Below, one piece after another: positions 33,034-41,640 of a stretch of 64,000 nucleotides of DNA. Each line of letters begins with the position of its first letter. The stretch's first letter is position 1. Location: contig JAIQFE010000016.1 in assembly GCA_020073445.1 (NCBI GenBank), forward strand, positions 62,001-126,000. The letters run 5' to 3'. The notes below the pieces were generated by a model. It saw only the letters and a list, made by a program, of their open reading frames with translations. It ran no database searches and was not told the DNA's origin. The position numbers and the translations under genes were made by a program. This stretch comes from Terriglobia bacterium. GTDB lineage: Bacteria > Acidobacteriota > Terriglobia > Bryobacterales > Bryobacteraceae.

Positions 33034-33762
33034 ATGGCTCTGGTCGAATTCCGCGGCGTTTCGTATGAGATCGCCGGGAAACCGATCCTCAGGGATTTGA
33101 ACCTGAGCGTCGAGGCCGGCGAGACTCTGGTGCTCCTCGGCCGTAGCGGATCGGGCAAGACCACGGCGCTCAAGATGATCAACGGGATGCTGTTCCCGAC
33201 GCGGGGACAAATTCTGGTCGACGGTCGCGCGACCACCGACTGGGATCCGATCCAGCTGCGGCGTCGCATCGGTTACGTGATCCAGGAAGTCGGGCTGTTC
33301 CCGCACTTCACGGTCGGCGACAACATCGGTTTGGTCCCAAAGCTGGAGGGTTGGAGCGCGCCTGATATCGGGAACCGCGTGGACTTGCTGCTCGAGAAAG
33401 TCGGGATGCCCGCTGGCGAATTTCGGTCGCGCTATCCCCGTCAGCTCTCCGGCGGCCAACGGCAGCGAGTCGGCGTCGCACGGGCCCTAGCGGCCGATCC
33501 GCCTGTGCTGCTGTTCGACGAACCGTTCGGCGCGCTGGATCCCGTCATCCGGCTGGAATTGCAGCAGCAATTTGTGGCCTTGCGGCAGGATTTTCAGAAG
33601 ACATCCATCTTCGTTACCCATGACGTGCGCGAAGCCTTGCTGCTGGGGACGAATATCGCCCTGCTGACGGGCGGCCGCCTGGATGTACTCGCCCAGCCGC
33701 AGGAATTCCGCCAAGCGCAGAGCGACGAAGCGCGCGCTTTCCTAGCCTGTCTCGATAACTGA
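33034..33762 (+). CDS. Betaine/choline-type ABC importer ATPase
   Basis: A 242-residue ATPase with Walker A GRSGSGKTT, Q-loop VIQEVGLFPHFTV, signature LSGGQRQRVGVARAL, Walker B VLLFDEPFGALDPV and switch His FVTHDVREALLL. Sequence type and neighbours place it with osmoprotectant (OpuC/ProV-like) importers, but it lacks the C-terminal CBS domains of ProV/OpuCA. It begins directly at the stop of egtD, so it is in the same operon. The related EgtV ATPase serves ergothioneine uptake in other bacteria. Together with the next two genes it makes a complete importer. Confidence 0.9.
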   Translation: MALVEFRGVSYEIAGKPILRDLNLSVEAGETLVLLGRSGSGKTTALKMINGMLFPTRGQILVDGRATTDWDPIQLRRRIGYVIQEVGLFPHFTVGDNIGLVPKLEGWSAPDIGNRVDLLLEKVGMPAGEFRSRYPRQLSGGQRQRVGVARALAADPPVLLFDEPFGALDPVIRLELQQQFVALRQDFQKTSIFVTHDVREALLLGTNIALLTGGRLDVLAQPQEFRQAQSDEARAFLACLDN

Positions 33763-33775
33763 CAAACTACATATC

Positions 33776-34393
33776 ATGCGCTCGGACCTGTGGGGCGATA
33801 TGCTCCAGCTGACGGCGGAGCACCTGCTGCTGGTATTGAACGCGATGGTGCTGGCGATTGCCATCGGCGTCCCCTTGGGAATCTACCTGTCGCGTAGACG
33901 GGCAGCGCGCCCGTGGCTGCTCGGATTCGCGAACGTCATGCAGACAATTCCGAGCCTGGCCTTGTTCGGATTCCTGATCCCGATTCCCTTCATTGGCGGC
34001 ATCGGCAAGCGGACCGTGATCGTCGCGCTGGTGCTGTACGCGCTGCTTCCGATCCTGCGCAGCACCCTGGTGGGCATCCTGGGCGTCGAAGCTGCGGTTT
34101 GCGAGTCCGCGGTCGCCATGGGCATGACCGACGGACAATTATTGCGACAGGTCCAGATTCCACTGGCCGCCCCGATGATCATGGCTGGGATCCGGGTGGC
34201 CACGGTCACCACCATAGGCACGGCGACCATTGCAGCCGCGATTGGAGGTGGCGGGCTGGGCGTTTTCATCTTTCGAGGCGTTGCGTCCGTTGACACGGCG
34301 CAGATTCTTGCAGGAGCGGTTCCCGCGTCATTAATCGCGCTTGCGGCAGATTGGGGATTGGGATGGATCGAACGAAAACTATCGCCGGCCTGA
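33776..34393 (+). CDS. Betaine/choline-type ABC importer permease
   Basis: A 205-residue permease with five or six membrane helices (TAEHLLLVLNAMVLAIAIGVPLG and others). The ATPase-coupling EAA motif reads EAAVCESAVAMGMTDGQLLRQVQIPLA. AAAIGGGGLGVFIFRGVA is typical of the OpuCB/OpuCD/EgtU permease domain. It follows the ATPase by 13 nt and its 3' end overlaps the binding-protein gene by about 31 nt. Unlike the fused EgtU of some Gram-positives, permease and binding protein are separate here. Confidence 0.9.
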   Translation: MRSDLWGDMLQLTAEHLLLVLNAMVLAIAIGVPLGIYLSRRRAARPWLLGFANVMQTIPSLALFGFLIPIPFIGGIGKRTVIVALVLYALLPILRSTLVGILGVEAAVCESAVAMGMTDGQLLRQVQIPLAAPMIMAGIRVATVTTIGTATIAAAIGGGGLGVFIFRGVASVDTAQILAGAVPASLIALAADWGLGWIERKLSPA

Positions 34394-35262
34394 CGCTCCT
34401 GCTCGCTGTCGCGGCGGGCTCCTGCGGCATCAACAAGCCGAACATCCGTGTAGGCTCGAAGAACTTCACCGAGCAGGTGGTGCTGGGCGAGATCATCGCG
34501 CAGCATCTGGAAAATCGCCTCCAGCAGAAAGTAGAACGCCGGCTGAACCTCGGCGGAACTTTGCTGGCGCACGGGGCCTTGCTGAATCACGAAATCGATT
34601 TGTACCCGGAATACACCGGAACGGCCCTGACAGCGATTCTGAAAGACGCACCCGATAATGATTCGAACCGAGTACTCATGCAGGTTCGATCCGAATACGC
34701 GAATCGGTTTCACGTGGCCTGGCTGGATCCGCTGGGCATCGATAACAGTTTCGCGATGGTGGTAAGCGGCGCCGATGCCCGCGCGAAACACTTGAATAAT
34801 TTGACAGACGCCGCGATAATCGGCTCCGGTTGGGTGCTCGGCGTGGGTTACGAGTTTCAGCAGCGCCCGGATGGTTTAGCTGCGCTCGATCGGGTTTATC
34901 ATTTGCACTGGACGGGAAGTCCGCAGACGATGGATCTTGGGCTGCTCTACAAAGCACTCGAAGGGAATCAGGTGACCATGATCGCGGCCAATGCCACGGA
35001 TGGATTGCTGTCGAAGCTGGACCTGAAGGTTCTCACCGACGACAAGCATGCGTTCCCGCCCTATCAGGTTTCGATCGCCGCTTCACAAGACCGGCTGCGC
35101 GACACGCCGGGTATGCGCGAGGCCCTGCAAGAGCTGTCTGGCAAGTTCACCAACCAAACCATGCAGCAGCTGAATTATCAGGTGGACGGCGAGCATCGTC
35201 CGGTATCGCAAGTGGCCGCGGAGTTTCTTAAGGAGATTTATGGCACCCCGTATGGAAAATGA
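34363..35262 (+). CDS. Betaine/ergothioneine-class binding lipoprotein
   Basis: A 299-residue binding protein. ATG 34363 (MDRTKTIAGLTLLLAVAAGSC) gives a lipoprotein-type leader with Cys21. The mature protein opens IRVGSKNFTEQVVLGEIIAQHLE and continues LNLGGTLLAHGALLNHEIDLYPEYTGTAL, the hallmarks of OpuAC-type glycine betaine/choline binding proteins and of EgtU. Given the operon, the ligand may be ergothioneine, hercynine or another trimethylated amino acid; the sequence alone cannot separate these from choline or glycine betaine. It overlaps both neighbours. Confidence 0.87.
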   Translation: MDRTKTIAGLTLLLAVAAGSCGINKPNIRVGSKNFTEQVVLGEIIAQHLENRLQQKVERRLNLGGTLLAHGALLNHEIDLYPEYTGTALTAILKDAPDNDSNRVLMQVRSEYANRFHVAWLDPLGIDNSFAMVVSGADARAKHLNNLTDAAIIGSGWVLGVGYEFQQRPDGLAALDRVYHLHWTGSPQTMDLGLLYKALEGNQVTMIAANATDGLLSKLDLKVLTDDKHAFPPYQVSIAASQDRLRDTPGMREALQELSGKFTNQTMQQLNYQVDGEHRPVSQVAAEFLKEIYGTPYGK

Positions 35263-35728
35263 CAAACCCGTTCGCGAACATCTGTTAAAGCTCTTAGAAG
35301 GCGGACAAGCGCACGCGACATTTGAGGACGCGGTCAAAGGTCTTCCGGCCGCACTGCGCGGCAAGCGACCCAAGGGAGCCGAGCATTCGCCATGGGAAAT
35401 CCTCGAGCACATGCGCATCGCGCAGCAGGACATCCTGGAATTCAGCACCAACCCGAAGTACGTTGCTCCCCGATGGCCGGACGACTATTGGCCGGAATCG
35501 CCCAAGCCTCCAAATGACAAGGCCTGGGCCAAGAGCGTGCGCGCATTCAACGCCGATCTGGAGGCCATGCGCAAGCTGGTGGCTGCGGAATCGACTGATC
35601 TTTATGCTCCCATCCCGCATGGCGACGGCCAGACGATACTGCGCGAGGCTCTGCTGGTTGCCGACCACAACGCCTATCACCTGGGTGAACTGGTGCTGGT
35701 GCGGCGGCTACTTGGCGCGTGGAAGTAG
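35240..35728 (+). CDS. DinB-family putative metal-dependent protein
   Basis: A 162-residue four-helix protein of the DinB/YfiT type. SPWEILEHMRIAQQDILEF and ADHNAYHLGELVLVRRLL carry the three His expected for a metal site. Members include thiol S-transferases such as BstA for bacillithiol. It overlaps the end of the binding-protein gene by 23 nt and so belongs to the egtB/egtD operon; a link to thiol chemistry is attractive but inferred. It converges on the cytidine deaminase gene with a 21-nt overlap. Confidence 0.82.
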   Translation: MAPRMENDKPVREHLLKLLEGGQAHATFEDAVKGLPAALRGKRPKGAEHSPWEILEHMRIAQQDILEFSTNPKYVAPRWPDDYWPESPKPPNDKAWAKSVRAFNADLEAMRKLVAAESTDLYAPIPHGDGQTILREALLVADHNAYHLGELVLVRRLLGAWK

Positions 35729-36439
35729 GCGAAACTCCGCGCGCGGCGCGATTGCGGCCAGCAGCGCTTTGGTGGCGCTCACCTGGCTAATGGAATTGTT
35801 GGCAGCTTCGGCCAGGACCACCTCCGCGATGTCGTTGAAATCCTCACTTGCCAGCGCCATGGCGACGAGCGCCACCTGAAGCGGCGGCAGGCTGGGATTG
35901 AACGCGGCGTTCTCAATGTACGACCCGCGATAAACGTTTCCGCGGCGCGATCGGATGGCAACCCCCGATGGGGAGTTGGTGTACGGAGCGTATGCGTTCG
36001 AAGCGGCGTAGCGGGCGGTCTGCGCGACACTCTCGACACTTTCGATCGCGATTCTGGTTCGGGAAAGCGGACCATGTGTGACATGCAGATCGCCAGGGCC
36101 AAACGGCCGCGGCAACAGAGCCGATAGCCCGATCGCCGGCTGCTTCGGAAGTAGCATTTCGATGTCCCGCCCCTCGGCGAACTCGTATAGAAACTGGCGG
36201 CAGTGTCCACACGGAGGCGTGCTGACCGCGATCGCCTCGATGCCCGATTCGTTCTGCATGAACGCGTTCGACAGGGCGGCTTGTTCCGCGTGAACAGTCT
36301 GGCTAAGGCCCACGCCTGGAAACTCGAGATTCGCCCCCAAGTAGAGTGCGCCGGACGTGCCTCGAACTACCGCGCCTACGCGGAAATTCGTCAGCAGAGG
36401 ACGCGCGTACGACTGGGCTTCCGCGAGACGCTCAAGCAT
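35708..36439 (-). CDS. cdd: Cytidine deaminase, two-domain form
   Basis: From ATG 36439 the protein has 243 residues. The zinc motif is HAEQAALSNAF...PPCGHCRQF, with the catalytic Glu next to His. A second degenerate deaminase domain follows (YAPYTNSPSGVAIRSRRGNVYRGSYIENAAFNPSLPPLQVAL), as in the dimeric E. coli-type enzyme. It deaminates cytidine and deoxycytidine to uridine forms. It overlaps the nucleoside phosphorylase gene by 8 nt, so the two form a salvage pair. The longer upstream frame lies over that gene and is not real. Confidence 0.92.
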   Translation of the reverse strand: MLERLAEAQSYARPLLTNFRVGAVVRGTSGALYLGANLEFPGVGLSQTVHAEQAALSNAFMQNESGIEAIAVSTPPCGHCRQFLYEFAEGRDIEMLLPKQPAIGLSALLPRPFGPGDLHVTHGPLSRTRIAIESVESVAQTARYAASNAYAPYTNSPSGVAIRSRRGNVYRGSYIENAAFNPSLPPLQVALVAMALASEDFNDIAEVVLAEAANNSISQVSATKALLAAIAPRAEFRLLPRAK

Positions 36440-37280
36440 ATTTGGGCAGTTCGCGTGACCGATACGGCGCAAGACCGGCTTCCTCGGACAAACTGACCAA
36501 TGCGTCCAGGGCGATTTCAGCCGCCAACTCTTCCCCGGCCATGCCCCACTCGTTGGTGTGGCGGTTCGCGAAGACTGCATTGATCGCGCCGGCGGGCAAT
36601 CCGCCGCCTTCGGTAGCGCACCAGACGAACAGATCCGCGGCTTCCATCGAGTAACACGCGGCTCCGAGCCGCAGGGCCTCTTCATGCCGCGCCTTCATGC
36701 GCGCGGGGACAGTCCCGAACAGATTCGGCCGGCCTTGGCCCGTATAGAAATCGCCTGTGGTGCACTCTACGCCGGTGTGAAATTTGCCAGGAGCTTTCGC
36801 CTGCGCCGCGCGATGCAGAGCGCTCACCACGCGCCAGTCGGCCGCAGCCGGATATTCGGGCGGCGCCCAATCCTCCGCCGTCCGGTCGAATCGGATGGCC
36901 GCCGTGGGGATGATGACGTCGCCGACTTTAGATTCACGGATCAGGCTGCCGCACGAGCCCACGCGAATGAAGATCCGGGCGCCGCTCTGGACCGCCTCCG
37001 GCAGCACAATGCCCATCGAAGGGCCGCCCATGCCCGACGTGGTCACCGATATGTCGATGTCGCGGTACTTTCCCGTGTGCGAAACCAGCCCGCGACCGTC
37101 GTTCGAGAAACGCCGCGACCCCTTCAAATACTTCTCGGCGATCATGTCCGCGCGGCCCGGCGCGCCGACGATCAAGCATAATGCGGCCAGATCGCTGGGG
37201 CCAGTATGAGTGTGATAGTGCACACCACCGGACGCTTTGGGGCGGTCCGCACGATTTGTTGGATCACCCTTCGGGGTCAT
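36432..37280 (-). CDS. Nucleoside phosphorylase, probably uridine-type
   Basis: A 282-residue PNP/UDP-family enzyme. LCLIVGAPGRADMIAEKYL is the phosphate-binding start, TTSGMGGPSMGIVLPE and FIRVGSCGSLIRESKVGDVII follow, and ACYSMEAADLFVW carries the ribose-contacting Met/Glu. Coupling to cytidine deaminase suggests uridine as substrate: cytidine is deaminated to uridine, which this enzyme splits to uracil and ribose-1-phosphate. The N-terminal 25 residues, THTGPSDLA included, are a short extension. Pyrimidine preference is inferred from context. Confidence 0.87.
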   Translation of the reverse strand: MTPKGDPTNRADRPKASGGVHYHTHTGPSDLAALCLIVGAPGRADMIAEKYLKGSRRFSNDGRGLVSHTGKYRDIDISVTTSGMGGPSMGIVLPEAVQSGARIFIRVGSCGSLIRESKVGDVIIPTAAIRFDRTAEDWAPPEYPAAADWRVVSALHRAAQAKAPGKFHTGVECTTGDFYTGQGRPNLFGTVPARMKARHEEALRLGAACYSMEAADLFVWCATEGGGLPAGAINAVFANRHTNEWGMAGEELAAEIALDALVSLSEEAGLAPYRSRELPKYA

Positions 37281-37316
37281 GAATCACAAGAATAGCAAGC
37301 GAAGCTGTTAGCCTGA

Positions 37317-38690
37317 ATGGTCGATATGGCTATAGCTAGTGTCAATCCCGCCACCGGAGAATTGCTTCGAATTTTCGAGCCGCTTTCGGAATCGCAGATC
37401 GAGGCCAAGATTCAAATCGCCGCGAGCACGTTCCCTAAATTCCGCAAGCTGCCCTTTGCCGATCGCGCAAAGATGATGAGCAAGGCTGCGGACATTCTCG
37501 AAGCCGAGAAAGACGCGTTGGGCGCGCTAATGACCATCGAAATGGGCAAGACGCTCGCGTCGGCGGTCGCGGAAGCAGCCAAGTGCGCGACGGCCTGCCG
37601 CTACTACGCGGAAAATGCCGAGCGCTTTCTGGCCGATGAAGTTGTCGTGACCTCGGCGAGCCGCAGTTACGTTCACTATCAGCCCTTGGGCGTAATCCTG
37701 GTCGTGATGCCGTGGAATTTTCCGTTCTGGCAGGTGTTCCGCTTCATCGCGCCGGGCCTGATGGCGGGCAACGTCGGCTTGTTGAAGCATGCTTCGAATG
37801 TTCCCCAGTGCGCGCTCAAGATCGAAGAGATTCTTCTCCGCGCGGGTTTTCCCGACGGCGCATTCCAGACGCTGCTCATCGGTGCGGGCCAGGTGGACCG
37901 CGTTCTTACCGATCCGCGCATCGCCGCGGCGACGCTCACGGGAAGCGAAGGAGCCGGAATCCAGGTGGGTCTTTCCGCCGCGAAAAACATCAAGAAGGTC
38001 GTTCTGGAGCTCGGCGGCAGCGATCCGTTCATCGTCATGCCCAGCGCGAACCTGGACGACGCCGTGTCGACTGCGGTCAAGGCGCGCATCGTCAACAACG
38101 GGCAATCCTGCATTGCAGCCAAACGCTTCATTGTTGCCGAGCAGATCGCCGACGAGTTCGAGCGCAAATTCGTGAGCGGCATGGAAGCCCTAAAGGTCGG
38201 CGACCCCATGCAGCCGGAGACTGAGCTCGGCCCGCTGGCGTCGGCCGACGCCGTGGCGACCCTTCAGGCCGACGTGCAGAAGACCGTCGCCGCCGGCGCG
38301 CGGGTCCTGACCGGCGGGAAACCGGTAGATCGGCCTGGAAGCTTCTATGCACCCACCGTGCTCACGAACATCCCGAAGGAATCTCCTGCCTACCGTGAGG
38401 AGTTGTTCGGCCCCGTGGCCAGCGTCTTCCGCGTGAAGAACATCGATGAGGCGATTCGGATCGCCAATGATAGCCGCTTCGGCCTTGGCGCCAGCGCCTG
38501 GACCAATGATCCCGTGGAACGTGAGCGCTTCGCCAATGAGATCGACGCGGGCATGGTCTTCATCAACCAGATGGTGGCTTCCGATCCGCGCATTCCTTTT
38601 GGCGGCGTCAAAGCCTCGGGTCACGGACGCGAGCTGGGCGTCCTGGGAATCCGGGAATTCATGAACGCGAAGACGATCTGGATCAAATAG
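37317..38690 (+). CDS. NAD(P)-dependent succinate-semialdehyde-type dehydrogenase
   Basis: A 457-residue aldehyde dehydrogenase of the short GabD-like group. VMPWNFPFWQVFRFIAPGLMAGN is the NAD-binding segment, LTGSEGAGIQV and VVLELGGSDPFIV carry the catalytic Glu, and NNGQSCIAAKRF carries the nucleophilic Cys. It ends in FGGVKASGHGRELG. The usual substrate is succinate semialdehyde or a similar short aldehyde. Met4 could also serve as start. It precedes, on the same strand, a hydroxyacid dehydrogenase and the E1/E2 block, so it may oxidise an aldehyde from that pathway. Confidence 0.88.
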   Translation: MVDMAIASVNPATGELLRIFEPLSESQIEAKIQIAASTFPKFRKLPFADRAKMMSKAADILEAEKDALGALMTIEMGKTLASAVAEAAKCATACRYYAENAERFLADEVVVTSASRSYVHYQPLGVILVVMPWNFPFWQVFRFIAPGLMAGNVGLLKHASNVPQCALKIEEILLRAGFPDGAFQTLLIGAGQVDRVLTDPRIAAATLTGSEGAGIQVGLSAAKNIKKVVLELGGSDPFIVMPSANLDDAVSTAVKARIVNNGQSCIAAKRFIVAEQIADEFERKFVSGMEALKVGDPMQPETELGPLASADAVATLQADVQKTVAAGARVLTGGKPVDRPGSFYAPTVLTNIPKESPAYREELFGPVASVFRVKNIDEAIRIANDSRFGLGASAWTNDPVERERFANEIDAGMVFINQMVASDPRIPFGGVKASGHGRELGVLGIREFMNAKTIWIK

Positions 38691-38745
38691 CCGGTCTCTT
38701 TGAACCGCGCACGTTAGTAAGCGGTCCAGGCGTTAGACTAGAACG

Positions 38746-39627
38746 ATGGCGAATTTGGGATTTGTCGGCCTCGGTGTCATGGGCGGCGACATGGTCGCGC
38801 GACTCCTGGACAAAGGTCACACCGTCACCGGCTACAATCGCACCAAATCGAAAGCGCAGCGGCTGATCGACCGCGGCATGAAATGGGCGGATTCGCCCCG
38901 CGCGGTCTGCGCCGCAGCCGATGTCACGCTGTCGATGGTCACCAACTCCGCCGCCCTCGAGCAAGTGTTCGATGGACCGGAGGGCATGTTGGCAGGATTG
39001 AGCGCCGGCAAGGTTCTGGTCGACATGAGCACCGTGAGTCCCGCGGTCAGCCGGGCTCTGGCGGCTCGCGTGCGCGAAAAAGGCGCGGACATGGCGGATG
39101 CGCCCGTTTCCGGAAGTGTGATCACCCTCCAGCAGGGAAAACTTTCGGTCATGGTCGGCGGCCGTCCCGATACCTTCGAGCGCCTTAAACCTCTACTCCT
39201 CGATATCGGTCCGAAAGTGACGCACGTCGGCGACAACGGCCTGGCGCTGGTCATGAAAATCGCCACCAATTTGAGCCTTGCTGTGCAGATGCTGGCGTTC
39301 TCCGAAGGGGTTCTGCTCGCCGAGAAAAGCGGAATCGCGCGCGAGACCGCGGTCGACGTAATGACTCACAGCGTGATCGGCTCGCCCATGGTGCAATACC
39401 GGGGGCCGTTCGTGCTCAAAATGCCCGACGAAGCTTGGTTCGATGTCAACATGATGCAGAAGGATATGCTATTAGCATTGGAGTTGGGCCGCCAAGTGGA
39501 CGTGCCTTTGCCGACCACCGCCGCGACCAACGAAATGCTGACGGCTGCGCGAGGCATGGGCCTGGCGAAGAAAGATTTCGCCATCCTGTTTGAAGTGCTG
39601 GCGCGCATGTCTGGGGGAAGCAAATGA
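38746..39627 (+). CDS. Beta-hydroxyacid dehydrogenase (3-hydroxyisobutyrate dehydrogenase-like)
   Basis: A 293-residue enzyme with an N-terminal NAD(P) motif LGFVGLGVMGGDM, the substrate motif DAPVSGSVITLQQGKLSVMVGG and the catalytic Lys region KIATNLSLAVQMLAFSEG. The family oxidises 3-hydroxyisobutyrate, tartronate semialdehyde or related acids. Its stop overlaps the E1-alpha start as ATGA, so they are one operon. In context it may handle a 3-hydroxyacid that is a side product or intermediate of the demethylase pathway; the exact substrate is unknown. Confidence 0.87.
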   Translation: MANLGFVGLGVMGGDMVARLLDKGHTVTGYNRTKSKAQRLIDRGMKWADSPRAVCAAADVTLSMVTNSAALEQVFDGPEGMLAGLSAGKVLVDMSTVSPAVSRALAARVREKGADMADAPVSGSVITLQQGKLSVMVGGRPDTFERLKPLLLDIGPKVTHVGDNGLALVMKIATNLSLAVQMLAFSEGVLLAEKSGIARETAVDVMTHSVIGSPMVQYRGPFVLKMPDEAWFDVNMMQKDMLLALELGRQVDVPLPTTAATNEMLTAARGMGLAKKDFAILFEVLARMSGGSK

Positions 39628-40622
39628 GTACAGTAATGGCGGGCGCCGCGCCCGACGCGGCCATCGATTCCAAGCTGCTGCTCCGCATGTACCGGCGGAT
39701 GGTCATGATCCGCCTGTTCGAGGAGCAGGTCAACGATCTCTACACCCGCGCGCTGATGCCCGGCCTCGCTCACCTCTACATCGGCGAGGAGGCGATCGCT
39801 GTGGGCGTCTGCGAAGCGCTTCGTGCGGACGATTACATCACCAGCACCCATCGCGGCCACGGGCATTGTCTGGCGAAAGGCGCTGCCATCGACCGCATGT
39901 TCGCTGAGCTGCTAGGCAAGGAAGCCGGATATTGCAAGGGCAAGGGCGGCTCGATGCATATTGCCGATCCCGACACCGGCAATCTGGGAGCGAACGCGAT
40001 CGTCGCCGGCAGCGCGGGCATCGCCACAGGCGCGGCGTTCTCATCGAAACGGCTGGGAAACGGACGCGTCACCGTCTGTTTCTTCGGAGAGGGCGCGCTG
40101 GGCCAGGGCGTCGTCTACGAGGTAATGAACATGGCGGCGCTGTGGAAGCTGCCTGTGATTTACGTCTGCGAGAACAACATGTACAACGAGTACACGCATG
40201 TCTCGGAGGCCGCGGCAGGCGATATTCTCGGTCGAGGCCCGGCGTTCGGCGTGCCCTCGGAAAGCGTCGACGGGCAGGATGTGCGGGCTGTTTACGCGGT
40301 CACCAAGCGCTTAGTCGATCGCGCGCGCAATGGTGAAGGTCCCGCGTTTCTGATGGCGAATACCTATCGCTTCATGGGACACCACGTGGGCGATATCAGC
40401 CGCGAATACTATCGTTCGAAACAGGAGGAGCAGACCTGGAAGTCGGAACGTGATCCTATCAAGGTTGCGGCCGATGCAATCCTCGCGCAGAAGATCGCCG
40501 ACCAAGCTGCACTGGACCAGATTCAGGCGGAAGTGAAAGCCGAGATCGATAAAGGCGTCCAGTTTGCCATGGCTGCGCCATATCCGACCGTCGACAAGGT
40601 GGAGCAAGACGTGTATGCCTGA
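39624..40622 (+). CDS. Acetoin/pyruvate dehydrogenase-type E1 alpha subunit
   Basis: A 332-residue thiamine-diphosphate subunit. GHGHCLAKGA, GKGGSMHIAD and the TPP motif FFGEGALGQGVVYEVMNMAALWKLPVIYVCENN match AcoA/PdhA. HHVGDISREYYRSKQEE near the C-terminus is typical of the acetoin-type group. It forms E1 with the next gene and, with the E2 two genes on, makes a 2-oxoacid or acetoin dehydrogenase complex. No E3 is in the block, so that subunit must be shared. It overlaps the hydroxyacid dehydrogenase gene by 4 nt. Confidence 0.9.
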   Translation: MSTVMAGAAPDAAIDSKLLLRMYRRMVMIRLFEEQVNDLYTRALMPGLAHLYIGEEAIAVGVCEALRADDYITSTHRGHGHCLAKGAAIDRMFAELLGKEAGYCKGKGGSMHIADPDTGNLGANAIVAGSAGIATGAAFSSKRLGNGRVTVCFFGEGALGQGVVYEVMNMAALWKLPVIYVCENNMYNEYTHVSEAAAGDILGRGPAFGVPSESVDGQDVRAVYAVTKRLVDRARNGEGPAFLMANTYRFMGHHVGDISREYYRSKQEEQTWKSERDPIKVAADAILAQKIADQAALDQIQAEVKAEIDKGVQFAMAAPYPTVDKVEQDVYA

Positions 40623-41625
40623 GACTGCGCTGTTGGTGAGAGGAGCCGTTCGCGAATTGACGTTAGGCGAAGCCGTCCGCGAAGCGCTCGCGGAAGAGAT
40701 GCGGCGCGATCCACGGGTCTTCATTATGGGCGAAGATGTCGCCGAAGCTGGTACAGCGTTCAAAGTGCTCGGCGGCTTGGTGCAGGAGTTCGGAACCGAC
40801 CGCGTAATCGATACGCCGATCTCGGAAGCCGGCTTCACGGGCATAGGAGTCGGCGCCGGGATGACCGGTATGCGTCCGGTGGTCGACATCATGTTCGGCG
40901 ATTTCGCCGGCATCATCATGGATCAGATGGCGAACCAGGCTGCCAAAATCCACTACATGTCGGGCGGCAAGTGGAAATGCTCCATGGTGCTGCGGACCAC
41001 TCTGGGCGCAACACGCAGGTCGGCCGCGCAGCATTCGCAATCGCTGCACGCGTGGTTCTGCCACATCCCCGGATTGAAAGTCGTGATGCCGTCGACGCCC
41101 TACGACGCCAAGGGACTCCTGAAATCCGCGATTCGCGATGACAACCCGGTCGTCTTCTATGAAGACAAGATGATGTACAAGCTCAAGGGCCCTGTGCCCG
41201 AGGAAGACTACACCATTCCTCTCGGCGTGGCGGATGTGAAACGTGTCGGCGACGACGTCACCATCATCGCGACCAGCAGTATGGTGCAGGTGGCATTGGG
41301 TGCGGCGAAACTGCTCGAAGAGCACGGCGTAAGCGCGGAAGTGGTGGATCCCCGGACGCTGTGGCCGCTTGACGAGAAAACGCTGATCGATTCGGCTAAG
41401 AAGACTTCGCGGGTGATCGTGGTCGACGAAGGCTATGGCCGTTATGGCGTGACCGCGGAACTCGCATCCGTGATCCAGGAGAATGCCTTCTTCGACTTAG
41501 AAGCACCGGTGAAACGAATGGGTGCGATGCATGTGCCGATTCCATTCTCGCCGCCGCTTGAGGACGCCACCGTGCCCAACGAGCGCACGGTTTGTGATGC
41601 GGCCCTTGCACTTTGTGGAAAGTGA
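40615..41625 (+). CDS. Acetoin/pyruvate dehydrogenase-type E1 beta subunit
   Basis: From ATG 40615 the protein has 336 residues. It begins RELTLGEAVREALAEEMRRDPRVFIMGEDVAEAGTAFKV and continues with DTPISEAGFTGIGVGAGMTGMRPVVDIMFGDF, the typical E1-beta TPP-contacting segment. The later EEHGVSAEVVDPRTLWPLD and VIVVDEGYGRYGVTAEL match the C-terminal domain. The start overlaps the end of the E1-alpha gene by 8 nt. With E1-alpha and E2 it decarboxylates an unknown 2-oxoacid or acetoin-like compound. Confidence 0.9.
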   Translation: MPETALLVRGAVRELTLGEAVREALAEEMRRDPRVFIMGEDVAEAGTAFKVLGGLVQEFGTDRVIDTPISEAGFTGIGVGAGMTGMRPVVDIMFGDFAGIIMDQMANQAAKIHYMSGGKWKCSMVLRTTLGATRRSAAQHSQSLHAWFCHIPGLKVVMPSTPYDAKGLLKSAIRDDNPVVFYEDKMMYKLKGPVPEEDYTIPLGVADVKRVGDDVTIIATSSMVQVALGAAKLLEEHGVSAEVVDPRTLWPLDEKTLIDSAKKTSRVIVVDEGYGRYGVTAELASVIQENAFFDLEAPVKRMGAMHVPIPFSPPLEDATVPNERTVCDAALALCGK

Positions 41626-41640
41626 TCTGCGGAAAATAAT

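Noticed and set aside
35708-36685. 325-residue version of cytidine deaminase
   Set aside because: The first 82 residues overlap the nucleoside phosphorylase gene and have no similarity; ATG 36439 gives the normal N-terminus.
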